The notes beneath the pieces are model-generated. The model ran no database searches. It saw only the letters and a list, made by a program, of their open reading frames with translations, and was not told the origin of the DNA. The position numbers were made by a program, and so were the translations under genes. From positions 62,001-126,000 of the forward strand of contig CAKUVI010000007.1 in the NCBI GenBank assembly GCA_934699095.1: a stretch of DNA of 64,000 nt. Direction: 5' to 3'. The stretch comes from an uncultured Bacteroidales bacterium (GTDB lineage Bacteria > Bacteroidota > Bacteroidia > Bacteroidales > WCHB1-69). Positions 25,633 through 34,177 of this stretch are shown here, in pieces (positions within the stretch are counted from its first letter, which is position 1; every line of letters starts with the position of its first letter).

Positions 25633-26544
25633 ATGGCAAAGAAGGCACTTAATATACTGATTATTATACTGTTAGCATTCGGCGGGAGCGGTTTGGCTGC
25701 GTCTGAAAATGTGGTATTTGCCGATTCAATCGGCGATGGGCGTGCCGTGTCCGACACCGTGAAGGGTGCTAAGAAGGCGAAAACGACCAAATACAGCAAG
25801 GTTGGGAAGCGCGTCACGTTCGAGAGTTTCGACCAGCATTACGAGCGTGCGCTCAAATACTACAACAATCGCCAGTGGCTGTCTGCTGCCGGGCTGTTCG
25901 AGGAACTGTACCCGCTCTCTTTGGGCACACCCCGTTCCGACACAATCCTCTTCCTGTTCGCCCACTCCTATTATCAGAACGGCGACTACAACATGGCCGC
26001 ATTCCATTTCCGCGACTATGTGCGCCGCTATCCGAACTCGGATCGCACGGAAGACGCCTTCTACTATTGCATCTGCGCCATCTATAAAACATGCCCGGAA
26101 TATTATCTTGACCAGTCAAATACCGATTATGCCATTGAACAGATCAAGACTTTCGTGCAGGCGTATCCTGAGAACAAGCATATTGACGAATGCAACCAGA
26201 TGCTTGACGACCTGCGCTTGAAATTGGCGCGCAAAGACTTGGAGATACTGAAACTCTACTACAACACAGACCACTACGAGGCCTGCCAGATCTCGGCCGC
26301 CAACTTCTTCAACAACTACTCCTACTCACCGCTTATGCCGGAAGCCATCTATTATCTGGTCCTCAACAACTACGAGTATGCAAAACGCAGCACCGAGCGC
26401 AAAAAGCCGGAGCGCTACAAGGCCTGTCTCGATGCATGTCAGAAGTTAAGCACACTCTATCCGGAATCTAAATATCTCAAGGAGACCGATAAGATATCAC
26501 ACGACGTCACAAAACAATTGGAAAAATATAACAAAAAACAATAA
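25633..26544 (+). CDS. bamD: Outer-membrane protein assembly factor BamD
   Basis: A 303-residue TPR protein of the BAM complex that inserts beta-barrels in the outer membrane. Repeats are visible: HYERALKYYNNRQWLSAAGL (about 72-91), SYYQNGDYNMAAFHFRDYVR (about 114-133) and DLEILKLYYNTDHYEACQIS in the second half. The closing YLKETDKISHDVTKQLEKY is typical. The N-terminus has a signal-like hydrophobic segment (ALNILIIILLAFGGSGLAAS) but no lipobox cysteine, unlike standard BamD lipoproteins. It leads the conserved run bamD-rpoZ-coaBC-DUF4835-recN, all with small gaps. Confidence 0.88.
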   Translation: MAKKALNILIIILLAFGGSGLAASENVVFADSIGDGRAVSDTVKGAKKAKTTKYSKVGKRVTFESFDQHYERALKYYNNRQWLSAAGLFEELYPLSLGTPRSDTILFLFAHSYYQNGDYNMAAFHFRDYVRRYPNSDRTEDAFYYCICAIYKTCPEYYLDQSNTDYAIEQIKTFVQAYPENKHIDECNQMLDDLRLKLARKDLEILKLYYNTDHYEACQISAANFFNNYSYSPLMPEAIYYLVLNNYEYAKRSTERKKPERYKACLDACQKLSTLYPESKYLKETDKISHDVTKQLEKYNKKQ

Positions 26545-26552
26545 CAATTAAA

Positions 26553-26879
26553 ATGAAAGCTTCAGACTACAAAAAGTTAAAATTGGATTTATTCGCTAAG
26601 ACACAGGACATCCGCAAGTTCGACAAGGAGACCGGCAATTTTTACAAGAGCATCGTTATCATGTCGAAACGTGCCGACCAGATAGCCGCCGAACTTAAAC
26701 AAGAGTTCCAAGAGAATTCCCATCTCAATAACAACCAAGACCGTTCATCTGAAGAAGTTTATGAGAATCGCGAGCAGATCGAACTTTCAAGGATGTATGA
26801 GCAACTTCCGAAACCTACAATCTTGGCCCTCAACGAGTTCGAGAATGGTCAGGTCTATTTCAAGGATCCTGAGGAATAA
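26553..26879 (+). CDS. rpoZ: DNA-directed RNA polymerase omega subunit, Bacteroidetes type
   Basis: A 108-residue homologue of the omega subunit, which helps assembly of beta' into RNA polymerase. The core motif is ETGNFYKSIVIMSKRADQIA (about residues 26-45), followed by the VYENREQIELSRMYEQLPKP segment and a short acidic tail. This longer, divergent form is usual in Bacteroidetes. It lies nine bases after bamD and 21 before coaBC, in the order common in this phylum. Confidence 0.85.
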   Translation: MKASDYKKLKLDLFAKTQDIRKFDKETGNFYKSIVIMSKRADQIAAELKQEFQENSHLNNNQDRSSEEVYENREQIELSRMYEQLPKPTILALNEFENGQVYFKDPEE

Positions 26880-26900
26880 CAAACAATAAAACATCACAAG

Positions 26901-28094
26901 ATGGGAAAACATGTTGTAATAGGCATCAGTGGTGGCATAGCCGCCTACAAGACCATGTTCTTGATCCGCCTTTTCAAGAGGAACGGATATGAGGTCAAGG
27001 TCGTGGCTACAAAGAACGCCCTGCAGTTTGTGACGCCTCTTACCATAGAGACGCTCTCTCAGAACAGGCTCTATTGTGACATGTTCGACTTGAACCGTAC
27101 CCTCGAGGTGGAACACATTGCAATAGCCGATTGGGCAGATGCGCTTGTCGTTGCACCGGCGACAGCCAACATCATCGGTAAATTTGCCAACGGAATTGCC
27201 GATGATGCACTTTCAACTCTCTTGTTGGCCGCAAAGTGCAATGTCTTTATTGCCCCTGCGATGAACTCCAACATGCTCGCCGATAGATCGGTGCAACGCA
27301 ACATTGCCACATTGGAGGATAAAGGGTGCACCGTTTTGTCGCCCCAAAGCGGTTTCTTGGCCTGTGGGACTACAGGTGACGGTCGTATGATGGAACCAGA
27401 GGAGATATTTCAACACATTGACGAACAACTCTCCCAAACAGATGAATGGAAAGGCAAGAAAGTTATGATCACAGCCGGTCCGACATACGAACAGATTGAT
27501 CCCGTGAGATTCATCGGTAACAACTCCTCAGGCCTTATGGGCTTCTGTCTCGCCGAGGAAGCCGCAAAGAGAGGAGCGGAAGTCTCCCTCGTGACAGGTC
27601 CCACCACCTTTAAGACAAAGCACTCGAAAATAACAAGATACGATGTCAGATCGGCCGAAGAGATGTATCAGCAATGCATGAAACTTGTAGATGGTCAGGA
27701 TATTATCATAATGGCTGCTGCAGTGGCCGACTTCACACCTGCGAACCCCGCAAGCGAGAAGATAAAAAAGGAGAATGCTTCCATGGTGGTTGAACTTAAA
27801 AAGACGAAAGACATACTCGCCTCCGTGGGCAAGATAAAACGGGAAAACCAGACCTTGGTGGGCTTTGCCCTTGAAACTCAAAACGAAGAGGAGAATGCAA
27901 AGAAAAAACTGCATAATAAAAATGCCGACTTCATCGTTCTTAACTCATTGCGCACCAAAGGTGCCGGCTTCCAGACGGCGACAAACCAGGTCACGATCTT
28001 CTGCAAGGACGGACGGAGATTCGACAGCGAACTGAAAAGCAAGCAGGAGATTGCATTTGAAATACTTCAGACTATTAATGACAATATAAAATAA
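26901..28094 (+). CDS. coaBC: Bifunctional phosphopantothenoylcysteine decarboxylase/synthetase
   Basis: Two consecutive steps of coenzyme A synthesis in a 397-residue fusion. The flavin-dependent CoaC half begins GISGGIAAYKTMFLIRLFKR and includes the active-site His in EVEHIAIADWAD, the PAMNSNM motif and the redox Cys in GFLACGTTGDGRM. The CTP-dependent CoaB half starts at about residue 190 with MITAGPTYEQIDPVRFIGNN and contains AAAVADFTPANPASEKIKK. Third gene of the bamD operon, ten bases before the DUF4835 gene. Confidence 0.95.
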   Translation: MGKHVVIGISGGIAAYKTMFLIRLFKRNGYEVKVVATKNALQFVTPLTIETLSQNRLYCDMFDLNRTLEVEHIAIADWADALVVAPATANIIGKFANGIADDALSTLLLAAKCNVFIAPAMNSNMLADRSVQRNIATLEDKGCTVLSPQSGFLACGTTGDGRMMEPEEIFQHIDEQLSQTDEWKGKKVMITAGPTYEQIDPVRFIGNNSSGLMGFCLAEEAAKRGAEVSLVTGPTTFKTKHSKITRYDVRSAEEMYQQCMKLVDGQDIIIMAAAVADFTPANPASEKIKKENASMVVELKKTKDILASVGKIKRENQTLVGFALETQNEEENAKKKLHNKNADFIVLNSLRTKGAGFQTATNQVTIFCKDGRRFDSELKSKQEIAFEILQTINDNIK

Positions 28095-28103
28095 TCGAAT
28101 ACT

Positions 28104-29009
28104 ATGAGGCAGATAAAGATCGTTTTCGCAATACTATTGTTCCTGTTTTCCGCAAATTTTGCAAGTGCTCAGGACTTCCAGTGCTCTGTTTCCATCAACA
28201 CCACCCAAATCTCGAGCTCCGGCAACCAACAACGATACAACGAGCTTCGTCAAAAAATATATTCCTTCATTCATGAAAGAAAATGGTTTCAATATAACCT
28301 TAAACAGAACGAAAGAATCGAATGCTCGATAAATATCAACCTCACAAAAGCTTCCGGCGATGAGTACGAAGGCACAATGTCGGTGGTTTTGCAACGTCCC
28401 GTGTATAAAACGAGTTACAAGACTACGCTGATCAGTTTCCAAGATAAAAAAATCAAGTTCAAATACTCAGACGGCGACCCGTTGGAATATGACGAAAGCA
28501 CGAGCCTTTCCGACCTGACATCGCTTATAGCCTATTATCTGAACCTTTTCATGGGTGTGGAGATGGACTCATTCTCGTATAATGGTGGCTCGCCTTATTA
28601 TACGAAATGCCAGAATATCGTCAACCAGAACTCATCACAGCTTGGTTGGAACGTCGGTGAGAGCGGTCAGAACAACCGTTATTGGATAACAGAGAACCTT
28701 ACAAATTCAACTTACAGCAAAATTCACGATTTTTTATATCAATATCATCGTCTTGGCTTGGATGTTATGTACGAGACTCCGGATGCAGGTCGTGCAGTGA
28801 TACTTGAAAGTCTCAAACTCCTTCAGCAGGTCAATGCCCAGAAATCCAACATCGCAATGGTCAGAATCATCCTGAATACAAAAAAAGACGAGATTATCAA
28901 TATTTTTAAAGAAGGAATGCCATCTGAGAAAACTCAGGTGCTTAATATAATGAGGCAGATTGACCCGACAAACTCTTCCGCATACGAGACTATCAACAAG
29001 ACCAACTAA
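28104..29009 (+). CDS. DUF4835 family exported protein (PorD-like)
   Basis: A 301-residue protein with a signal peptide (IVFAILLFLFSANFASAQDF) and no lipobox. The N-terminal region INTTQISSSGNQQRYNELRQ and the central YYLNLFMGVEMDSFSYNGG are recognisable features of DUF4835 proteins. From memory, the family is linked to type IX secretion under the name PorD, but this is not proven by the sequence here. Position between coaBC and recN is conserved in Bacteroidetes. A T9SS-sorted cargo at 54.7-56.9 kb fits a functional secretion system in this organism. Confidence 0.75.
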   Translation: MRQIKIVFAILLFLFSANFASAQDFQCSVSINTTQISSSGNQQRYNELRQKIYSFIHERKWFQYNLKQNERIECSININLTKASGDEYEGTMSVVLQRPVYKTSYKTTLISFQDKKIKFKYSDGDPLEYDESTSLSDLTSLIAYYLNLFMGVEMDSFSYNGGSPYYTKCQNIVNQNSSQLGWNVGESGQNNRYWITENLTNSTYSKIHDFLYQYHRLGLDVMYETPDAGRAVILESLKLLQQVNAQKSNIAMVRIILNTKKDEIINIFKEGMPSEKTQVLNIMRQIDPTNSSAYETINKTN

Positions 29010-29012
29010 TAG

Positions 29013-30698
29013 ATGTTGAAATCTTTGCAAATAGAGAATTATGCCATAATCCGCTCTTTGAATGTTTCGTTCGGGAACGGATTTACGGTTATTACTGGTG
29101 AGACTGGCGCAGGAAAATCCATCCTCCTCGGCGCATTGTCGCTGCTTCTCGGAAACCGTGCCGAATCTGACGTCCTGTTTGACAAACACAGGAAATGCAT
29201 CGTTGAAGGTGTTTTCGATATCCATAATCTTAATCTGCAAGGCTTTTTCAACCAATCTGACCTTGATTACCAGGATGAGACTTCCGTGCGGCGCGAAATC
29301 AACGAAAACGGGAAATCCCGTGCCTTCATCAACGACACCCCGGTAAACCTTAACACTCTCAAAATCTTTTCATCTTTCCTGATAGACATACATTCACAAC
29401 ACAAGACACTGATGCTTCAGAATGCTGATTTCAGGATTGCCTTGTTGGATCAATATTCTAAGAATCAAGATGTTATAACAAAGTATAAAACTAATCTCCA
29501 CGATTGGGAAGTGAAAAAGAGAAGTTATGCGGAGCTGAAGAGCAAGTGCGATGAGGCAGCCGCCCGCCAAGATTATAACAACTTCCTGATCAATGAGTTG
29601 GAAAGTGCAGAGCTGAAAGAAGATGAACAGGAAGAACTTGAATTGAAAATACGCGAACTCTCTAATGCTGAAAGTATTAAATCGCATCTTTTCAATGCTT
29701 TGAATGTCATTTCTGAACAGGAAAATTACAATATCATTCATTCTTTGAATGAAATCAGCAATGAATTAAGAGATATTGCCGGTCTCGGACCGGATTTTGA
29801 AGGTTTTAACGACAGAATTGAGAGTCTGAAGGCTGAGGCGCAGGACTTGTCGTACGACATATCCAGAAAGAGCGACCAGATAGAGATCAACCCCGAGCTG
29901 CTTGACAGTCTGACGCAACGCCTTGATATGCTCTACACACTTCAAAACAAGTACCATGTGGAGAACAATGCAGGGCTTTTAGAGCTGCTGGAAAAATACA
30001 GAAACGAGGCGTCGGGATTTGAGGATGACAGGGAGGCGCTTGACAAGACAGCAAAAGAGCTGTCAATTGCTCAGAAAGCTCTGGAGGAGTCGGCGCAAAG
30101 GCTGACGGAGGCTCGGCGGGATGCGATTCCACGTTTTGCGAAAGCTGTTGAAGAGCGTTTGCAAATGCTCGGCATGAACAACAGCTCGTTTGATGTCCGC
30201 CTTGATAAACGTGATTCATTCCGTGAAAACGGCGTTGATGATGTCACTTTCCTCTTTTCCGGAAACAAGGGCGTCGAACTTTCCGATCTTGCCAAAACAG
30301 CATCCGGAGGCGAACTTTCGAGGATTATGCTCTGCCTGAAGTCCATAATCACCGACACGGTGCTCCTCCCTACGGTGATATTCGACGAAATTGACAATGG
30401 AATTTCGGGGGAAACGGCTTCGAAAGTGGCGAAAGTGATGTATCAACTGTCTGAAAATCATCAGGTTATTTCAATAACACACTTGCCGCAAATCGCAGCT
30501 ATGGGCGACCGCCACCTTTTTGTTTACAAAGAACAGTCTGACGACACCACTTCAACAAAGATGCAACAGCTTGATTATTCGGGTAGAGTGAAGGTGATTG
30601 CGACTATGTTGAGCGGCAACTCCAACTCTGACGCAGCCATCAGGACAGCCAAGGAGATGCTTGATTTGAATCCTAACAACAACCAAATAATATCATAA
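29013..30698 (+). CDS. recN: DNA repair protein RecN
   Basis: A 561-residue SMC-like ATPase that acts early in double-strand break repair. The N-terminal nucleotide-binding half has the Walker A GETGAGKSILLGALSLLLG near residue 30. A long coiled coil spans about 150-380. The C-terminal half has the ABC signature ASGGELSRIMLCLKSI and the Walker B PTVIFDEIDNGISGETASKV, followed by the switch histidine region QVISITHLPQIAAMG. Start four bases after the DUF4835 stop. Confidence 0.95.
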   Translation: MLKSLQIENYAIIRSLNVSFGNGFTVITGETGAGKSILLGALSLLLGNRAESDVLFDKHRKCIVEGVFDIHNLNLQGFFNQSDLDYQDETSVRREINENGKSRAFINDTPVNLNTLKIFSSFLIDIHSQHKTLMLQNADFRIALLDQYSKNQDVITKYKTNLHDWEVKKRSYAELKSKCDEAAARQDYNNFLINELESAELKEDEQEELELKIRELSNAESIKSHLFNALNVISEQENYNIIHSLNEISNELRDIAGLGPDFEGFNDRIESLKAEAQDLSYDISRKSDQIEINPELLDSLTQRLDMLYTLQNKYHVENNAGLLELLEKYRNEASGFEDDREALDKTAKELSIAQKALEESAQRLTEARRDAIPRFAKAVEERLQMLGMNNSSFDVRLDKRDSFRENGVDDVTFLFSGNKGVELSDLAKTASGGELSRIMLCLKSIITDTVLLPTVIFDEIDNGISGETASKVAKVMYQLSENHQVISITHLPQIAAMGDRHLFVYKEQSDDTTSTKMQQLDYSGRVKVIATMLSGNSNSDAAIRTAKEMLDLNPNNNQIIS

Positions 30699-30703
30699 CA
30701 GTT

Positions 30704-31327
30704 ATGAAAAAGTCGATACTAATTGCCTTGATCGCAATATTTTGCATAAATGCCGCCAATGCACAGAACCGCAGGCCAACTCCAGAACGCAAGTTCGTCT
30801 ATATGACATCTGTCGGGTATGCCAGTGGGTTGGGACAGATCGAATTGGAGAACAAGACTGTCATCAACAAGAATTTCAACGTGTCGGTCAACCAACTTCT
30901 GGGTTATCAGTTCAATCCATATTTTCACATGGGCATTGGAATGGGATTCGACTTTTGGCATTATACAGCATTCATCCCTGTATATTTGAACCTCACTGTT
31001 AATTTCCTCGACAGGAAAATCAGTCCCGTTTTCTATGCAAACATGGGTTACGGGTTCAAATGGTACATATCGTCAGTCCCTGAGAAGATGGACCGTGTGA
31101 TCCATGGTACTAAAGCAGGTCCGATGGGCGAAGCGGGATTGGGCGTCAAGATACGTCTCACCGACAGGGTGACCATGATGATAGCCGCTTGTTACAAAAA
31201 CCAATATTCTGACATCAGGTATTCTGTACTCAAGCCAAACGAACAGGATTTTTCCGCATATTCCACAAATTCTGTTCAAAAAGTCCTTTATCATTTTGCC
31301 GGTGTGAGACTCGGAATCCAATATTAA
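30704..31327 (+). CDS. Predicted outer-membrane beta-barrel protein, unknown function
   Basis: A 207-residue protein with a signal peptide (SILIALIAIFCINAANAQNR). The mature part alternates hydrophobic and polar residues and ends in YHFAGVRLGIQY, a barrel-type terminal strand. Size and pattern suggest an eight-strand OmpA/OmpX-like barrel (for example MGIGMGFDFWHYTAFIPVYL). The gene follows recN by five bases and precedes xseB by nine, so it belongs to the same transcript. I recognise no named family. Confidence 0.65.
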   Translation: MKKSILIALIAIFCINAANAQNRRPTPERKFVYMTSVGYASGLGQIELENKTVINKNFNVSVNQLLGYQFNPYFHMGIGMGFDFWHYTAFIPVYLNLTVNFLDRKISPVFYANMGYGFKWYISSVPEKMDRVIHGTKAGPMGEAGLGVKIRLTDRVTMMIAACYKNQYSDIRYSVLKPNEQDFSAYSTNSVQKVLYHFAGVRLGIQY

Positions 31328-31336
31328 TATCAGGTT

Positions 31337-31540
31337 ATGAAGGAAAAGGAAAAAGAAATTAGTTATACAGAGGCTTTTGAGGAATTGAAAAGCATCGCTT
31401 CCCAGCTGGAAAACGATGATGTGGCAGTGGATGATTTGACTGAAAAGATGAAAAGAGCCACTTATCTGATGAAGATTTGCAAAGACAAGCTTTCGAAGAT
31501 AGAGGCTGACGTAAACAAAACCATAGAAGATCTTTCGTAG
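31337..31540 (+). CDS. xseB: Exodeoxyribonuclease VII small subunit
   Basis: A 67-residue helical protein that binds the XseA catalytic subunit. The start is SYTEAFEELKSIASQLENDD, then VAVDDLTEKMKRATYLMKIC, with the standard length and charge pattern of XseB. The large subunit xseA, often adjacent, is not in the flanking sequence. The next gene starts right at the stop codon. Confidence 0.85.
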   Translation: MKEKEKEISYTEAFEELKSIASQLENDDVAVDDLTEKMKRATYLMKICKDKLSKIEADVNKTIEDLS

Positions 31541-32191
31541 ATGTCAACATTTGATCTGATTAGCGGCGATATCGAGGCGTATTGCGAGGCTCACACTACC
31601 CCTGAGAGTGAGCTGCTCTATCGTTTGAACAGGCAGACCAACTTGGAAACCATCAATCCGAGAATGCTCTCAGGTCAGTTGCAAGGACGTTTTTTGACTT
31701 TTATTGCGCGTATGTTGCGCCCTGAACGAATACTTGAAATCGGTACTTTTACAGGTTATTCGGCTTTGTGCCTTGCTGAAGGCCTTCCGGAAACCGGCGT
31801 CTTGCACACTGTTGAAGCCAATGAGGAATACGAAGAGAGAATAGTCAGTTATTTCGAACAATCAGAACTGAACAAAAAAATCCGTCTGCATATAGGAAAA
31901 GCTGAAGACGTTGTGCCACAACTGGAAGAGACTTGGGACCTGGTGTTCATTGATGCAGAAAAGGAAGATTATCAGACCTTCTACGACTTGGTTTTTCCTC
32001 ATGTCAGAAAGGGTGGCTTCATTCTGATTGACAATACCTTATGGAACGGCAAGGTGGTTCATGAAGTTGCACACAACGACAGAGACACCAAAGCTGTGAT
32101 GGCTTTTAACGATTTTGTACAGAAAGACACACGGGTTGACAATCTTTTGCTCCCGTTCAGGGATGGGATCATGATGATAGAAAAACTGTGA
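31541..32191 (+). CDS. SAM-dependent O-methyltransferase, CCoAOMT/TrmR family
   Basis: A 216-residue class I methyltransferase. SAM-binding motif RILEIGTFTGYSALCLAEGL near residue 63, acidic adenosine contact HTVEANEEYEERI, metal-site Asp in LVFIDAEKEDYQTFYDLVF and IDNTLWNGKVV. The family includes caffeoyl-CoA and catechol methyltransferases and the tRNA U34 enzyme TrmR. The neighbour trmD, a tRNA methyltransferase overlapping nearly directly, makes a tRNA role plausible but not proven. Confidence 0.85.
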   Translation: MSTFDLISGDIEAYCEAHTTPESELLYRLNRQTNLETINPRMLSGQLQGRFLTFIARMLRPERILEIGTFTGYSALCLAEGLPETGVLHTVEANEEYEERIVSYFEQSELNKKIRLHIGKAEDVVPQLEETWDLVFIDAEKEDYQTFYDLVFPHVRKGGFILIDNTLWNGKVVHEVAHNDRDTKAVMAFNDFVQKDTRVDNLLLPFRDGIMMIEKL

Positions 32192-32193
32192 TT

Positions 32194-32874
32194 ATGAGAA
32201 TAGACATTCTGACACTATTTCCGGAGATGTTCACAGGTGTACTCGGCTGCTCGATACTCAAGCGCGGCATAGAAAAAGGCTATCTTGAAGTGTACACCCA
32301 TAACATCCGGGATTACAGCACAGACAAACATCGTAGGGTTGACGATTATCCGTTCGGCGGCGGTGCGGGAATGGTTATGATGGTGGAACCGATAGCCGCC
32401 TGCATTGAGAAACTTAAAAGCGAGCGCCAGTATGATGCGATTTTTATGACTGCCCCCGATGGTCAGACATTTAATCAGCAGAAAGCCAACGAATTGTCAA
32501 TGTATGAAAATATTATGATCCTCTGTGGCCATTACAAGGGCATCGACGAGAGAGTTCGTGAACTCTATGTGACAGAGGATATCAGTATCGGTGATTATGT
32601 ATTGTCTGGCGGTGAACTCGCCGCCATGGTTATGACCGACGCAATCGCCAGGGTGATTCCTGGAGTTATCAGCGACGGCGCATCTGCTCTTTCCGATTCC
32701 TTCCAAGACAATCTGCTCTCAGCGCCGGTATATACGCGCCCGGCTGACTACAAGGGTCACAAGGTACCGGATGTCCTGCTCTCCGGCAATGAGAAACTGA
32801 TAAATGAATGGAAATATAACCAGCAACTCCAACGCACTCAAGAACGAAGACCCGACCTGTTGCAAAATGAGTAG
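32194..32874 (+). CDS. trmD: tRNA (guanine-N1)-methyltransferase TrmD
   Basis: Makes m1G37 in tRNAs and prevents frameshifting; essential in many bacteria. From the ATG at 32194 the protein has 226 residues and begins MRIDILTLFPEMFTGVLGCS. The trefoil-knot SAM pocket is visible as ILCGHYKGIDERVRE and EDISIGDYVLSGGELAAMVM, with the DYPFGGGAGMVMM segment upstream. The in-frame GTG at 32188 overlaps the methyltransferase stop and is less likely. The 3' end overlaps the next gene by 8 bases. Confidence 0.93.
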   Translation: MRIDILTLFPEMFTGVLGCSILKRGIEKGYLEVYTHNIRDYSTDKHRRVDDYPFGGGAGMVMMVEPIAACIEKLKSERQYDAIFMTAPDGQTFNQQKANELSMYENIMILCGHYKGIDERVRELYVTEDISIGDYVLSGGELAAMVMTDAIARVIPGVISDGASALSDSFQDNLLSAPVYTRPADYKGHKVPDVLLSGNEKLINEWKYNQQLQRTQERRPDLLQNE

Positions 32875-34177
32875 GATATCAGATTTTATACGGGGCTATC
32901 TGACTGAAAACCATTTTTTTAATGTCAGTTTCTGCATTATGGCAATCGTAATGCTCACGCTTCCTTTCACCACTTTTTTTATGTGGCCTGCCGCCGTATT
33001 GCTTGTACTGTCATTCTTTCTTGAAAACAACTGGAAAGAAAAATGGCAATATTTCAAGGAGAATTTAGGTGTCCCCTATGGTTTGATGCTGCTTGGAATC
33101 TACCTGATTCCTGTTTCCGGATTGTTCTATTCCTCTGACTTCAGGGTGGCACTTGCTGAGATTGAGTGCTATATGTGGTTTTTGGTTGCCCCTATTACAC
33201 TCCTAACTATAAGTGACAAGATGATGACTGTCAGACATCTGAATCTTTTGATGAAGATTTTTGTCTTAAGCGTGGTGGCTAACATCCTTTTCCTGTTTAC
33301 TCGAGGTATAACCCTTTCAGTAATACATCGTGACACTATCTATCTCTACTATTCCCATTTTTCCATCCTTCGTCATCCAACTTACGCAACACTCTATACT
33401 ACTTTTGCTTTCTTTTTGATTCTCAATTATTTACAGAAATATATCCAGAATGCGACCAAGACGTCAAGCATTATTCTTTATGCAGTGGAGTTTATTTTGG
33501 CACTTGGAATTTTTTGTCTCTATTCACGCGCTGGAATCCTTATATTTTTCGCTCTGCTTGCAGTATGGGGCATGTACAGCCTGATTGTCTTTCCTAAAAG
33601 ATGGAAACGTTTGCTCTGTCTGTTTGCCATTATCATCTGCTCTTTCTCAGTGTTGATGACTACAGACGTGATGCCAGTGAACAGATTCGCCAAAACAAAG
33701 TATTCGTTGAACGACAAGGATGCCGGGAACAATGAAAAAAGTGAGGCCAGAATAACAATCTGGAAAACCTCATTTGAATGTATAAAAGAAAATCTCCCGT
33801 TCGGAGTCGGTACAGGCGACGCTTTCGATGTGATCCGTGACAAGGCTGTCGAGAAGGGATTTAAAAACATTTCAGAAAAACATTATAACTCTCATAATCA
33901 GTTTTTGCAAGCGTTGTTGACAACGGGAATACCAGGCATTTTCCTGCTACTATGCTTTGTGTCAGTTCCTTTTGTGTTGGCTGTTAAGTTTAGGAATATG
34001 CATCTTTTGACACTTTTCATACTTCTTTCACTCAATTGTCTCTTTGAATGCATGTTTGAAATCCGCTCCGGCGTTGATTTTTTTGCCATTATGATACCAA
34101 TTTTCATGTTGAGGACAAACCACATGACAGAAAACCAAAATCAATTATATGAAACTTCGCAAACACCTGATAAATAA
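32867..34177 (+). CDS. O-antigen ligase family membrane protein
   Basis: A 436-residue polytopic inner-membrane protein with about ten to twelve hydrophobic segments. The large periplasmic loop contains the Wzy_C/WaaL-type region ARITIWKTSFECIKENLPFG (about 290-310) and HNQFLQALLTTGIPGIFLLL (about 340-360), which carry the conserved Arg and His of this family. Members join polysaccharide or other glycans to lipid A or proteins. The ATG at 32867 lies inside the last codons of trmD (ATGAGTAG overlap), giving translational coupling. No other polysaccharide genes are adjacent, so the substrate is unknown. Confidence 0.8.
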   Translation: MSRISDFIRGYLTENHFFNVSFCIMAIVMLTLPFTTFFMWPAAVLLVLSFFLENNWKEKWQYFKENLGVPYGLMLLGIYLIPVSGLFYSSDFRVALAEIECYMWFLVAPITLLTISDKMMTVRHLNLLMKIFVLSVVANILFLFTRGITLSVIHRDTIYLYYSHFSILRHPTYATLYTTFAFFLILNYLQKYIQNATKTSSIILYAVEFILALGIFCLYSRAGILIFFALLAVWGMYSLIVFPKRWKRLLCLFAIIICSFSVLMTTDVMPVNRFAKTKYSLNDKDAGNNEKSEARITIWKTSFECIKENLPFGVGTGDAFDVIRDKAVEKGFKNISEKHYNSHNQFLQALLTTGIPGIFLLLCFVSVPFVLAVKFRNMHLLTLFILLSLNCLFECMFEIRSGVDFFAIMIPIFMLRTNHMTENQNQLYETSQTPDK

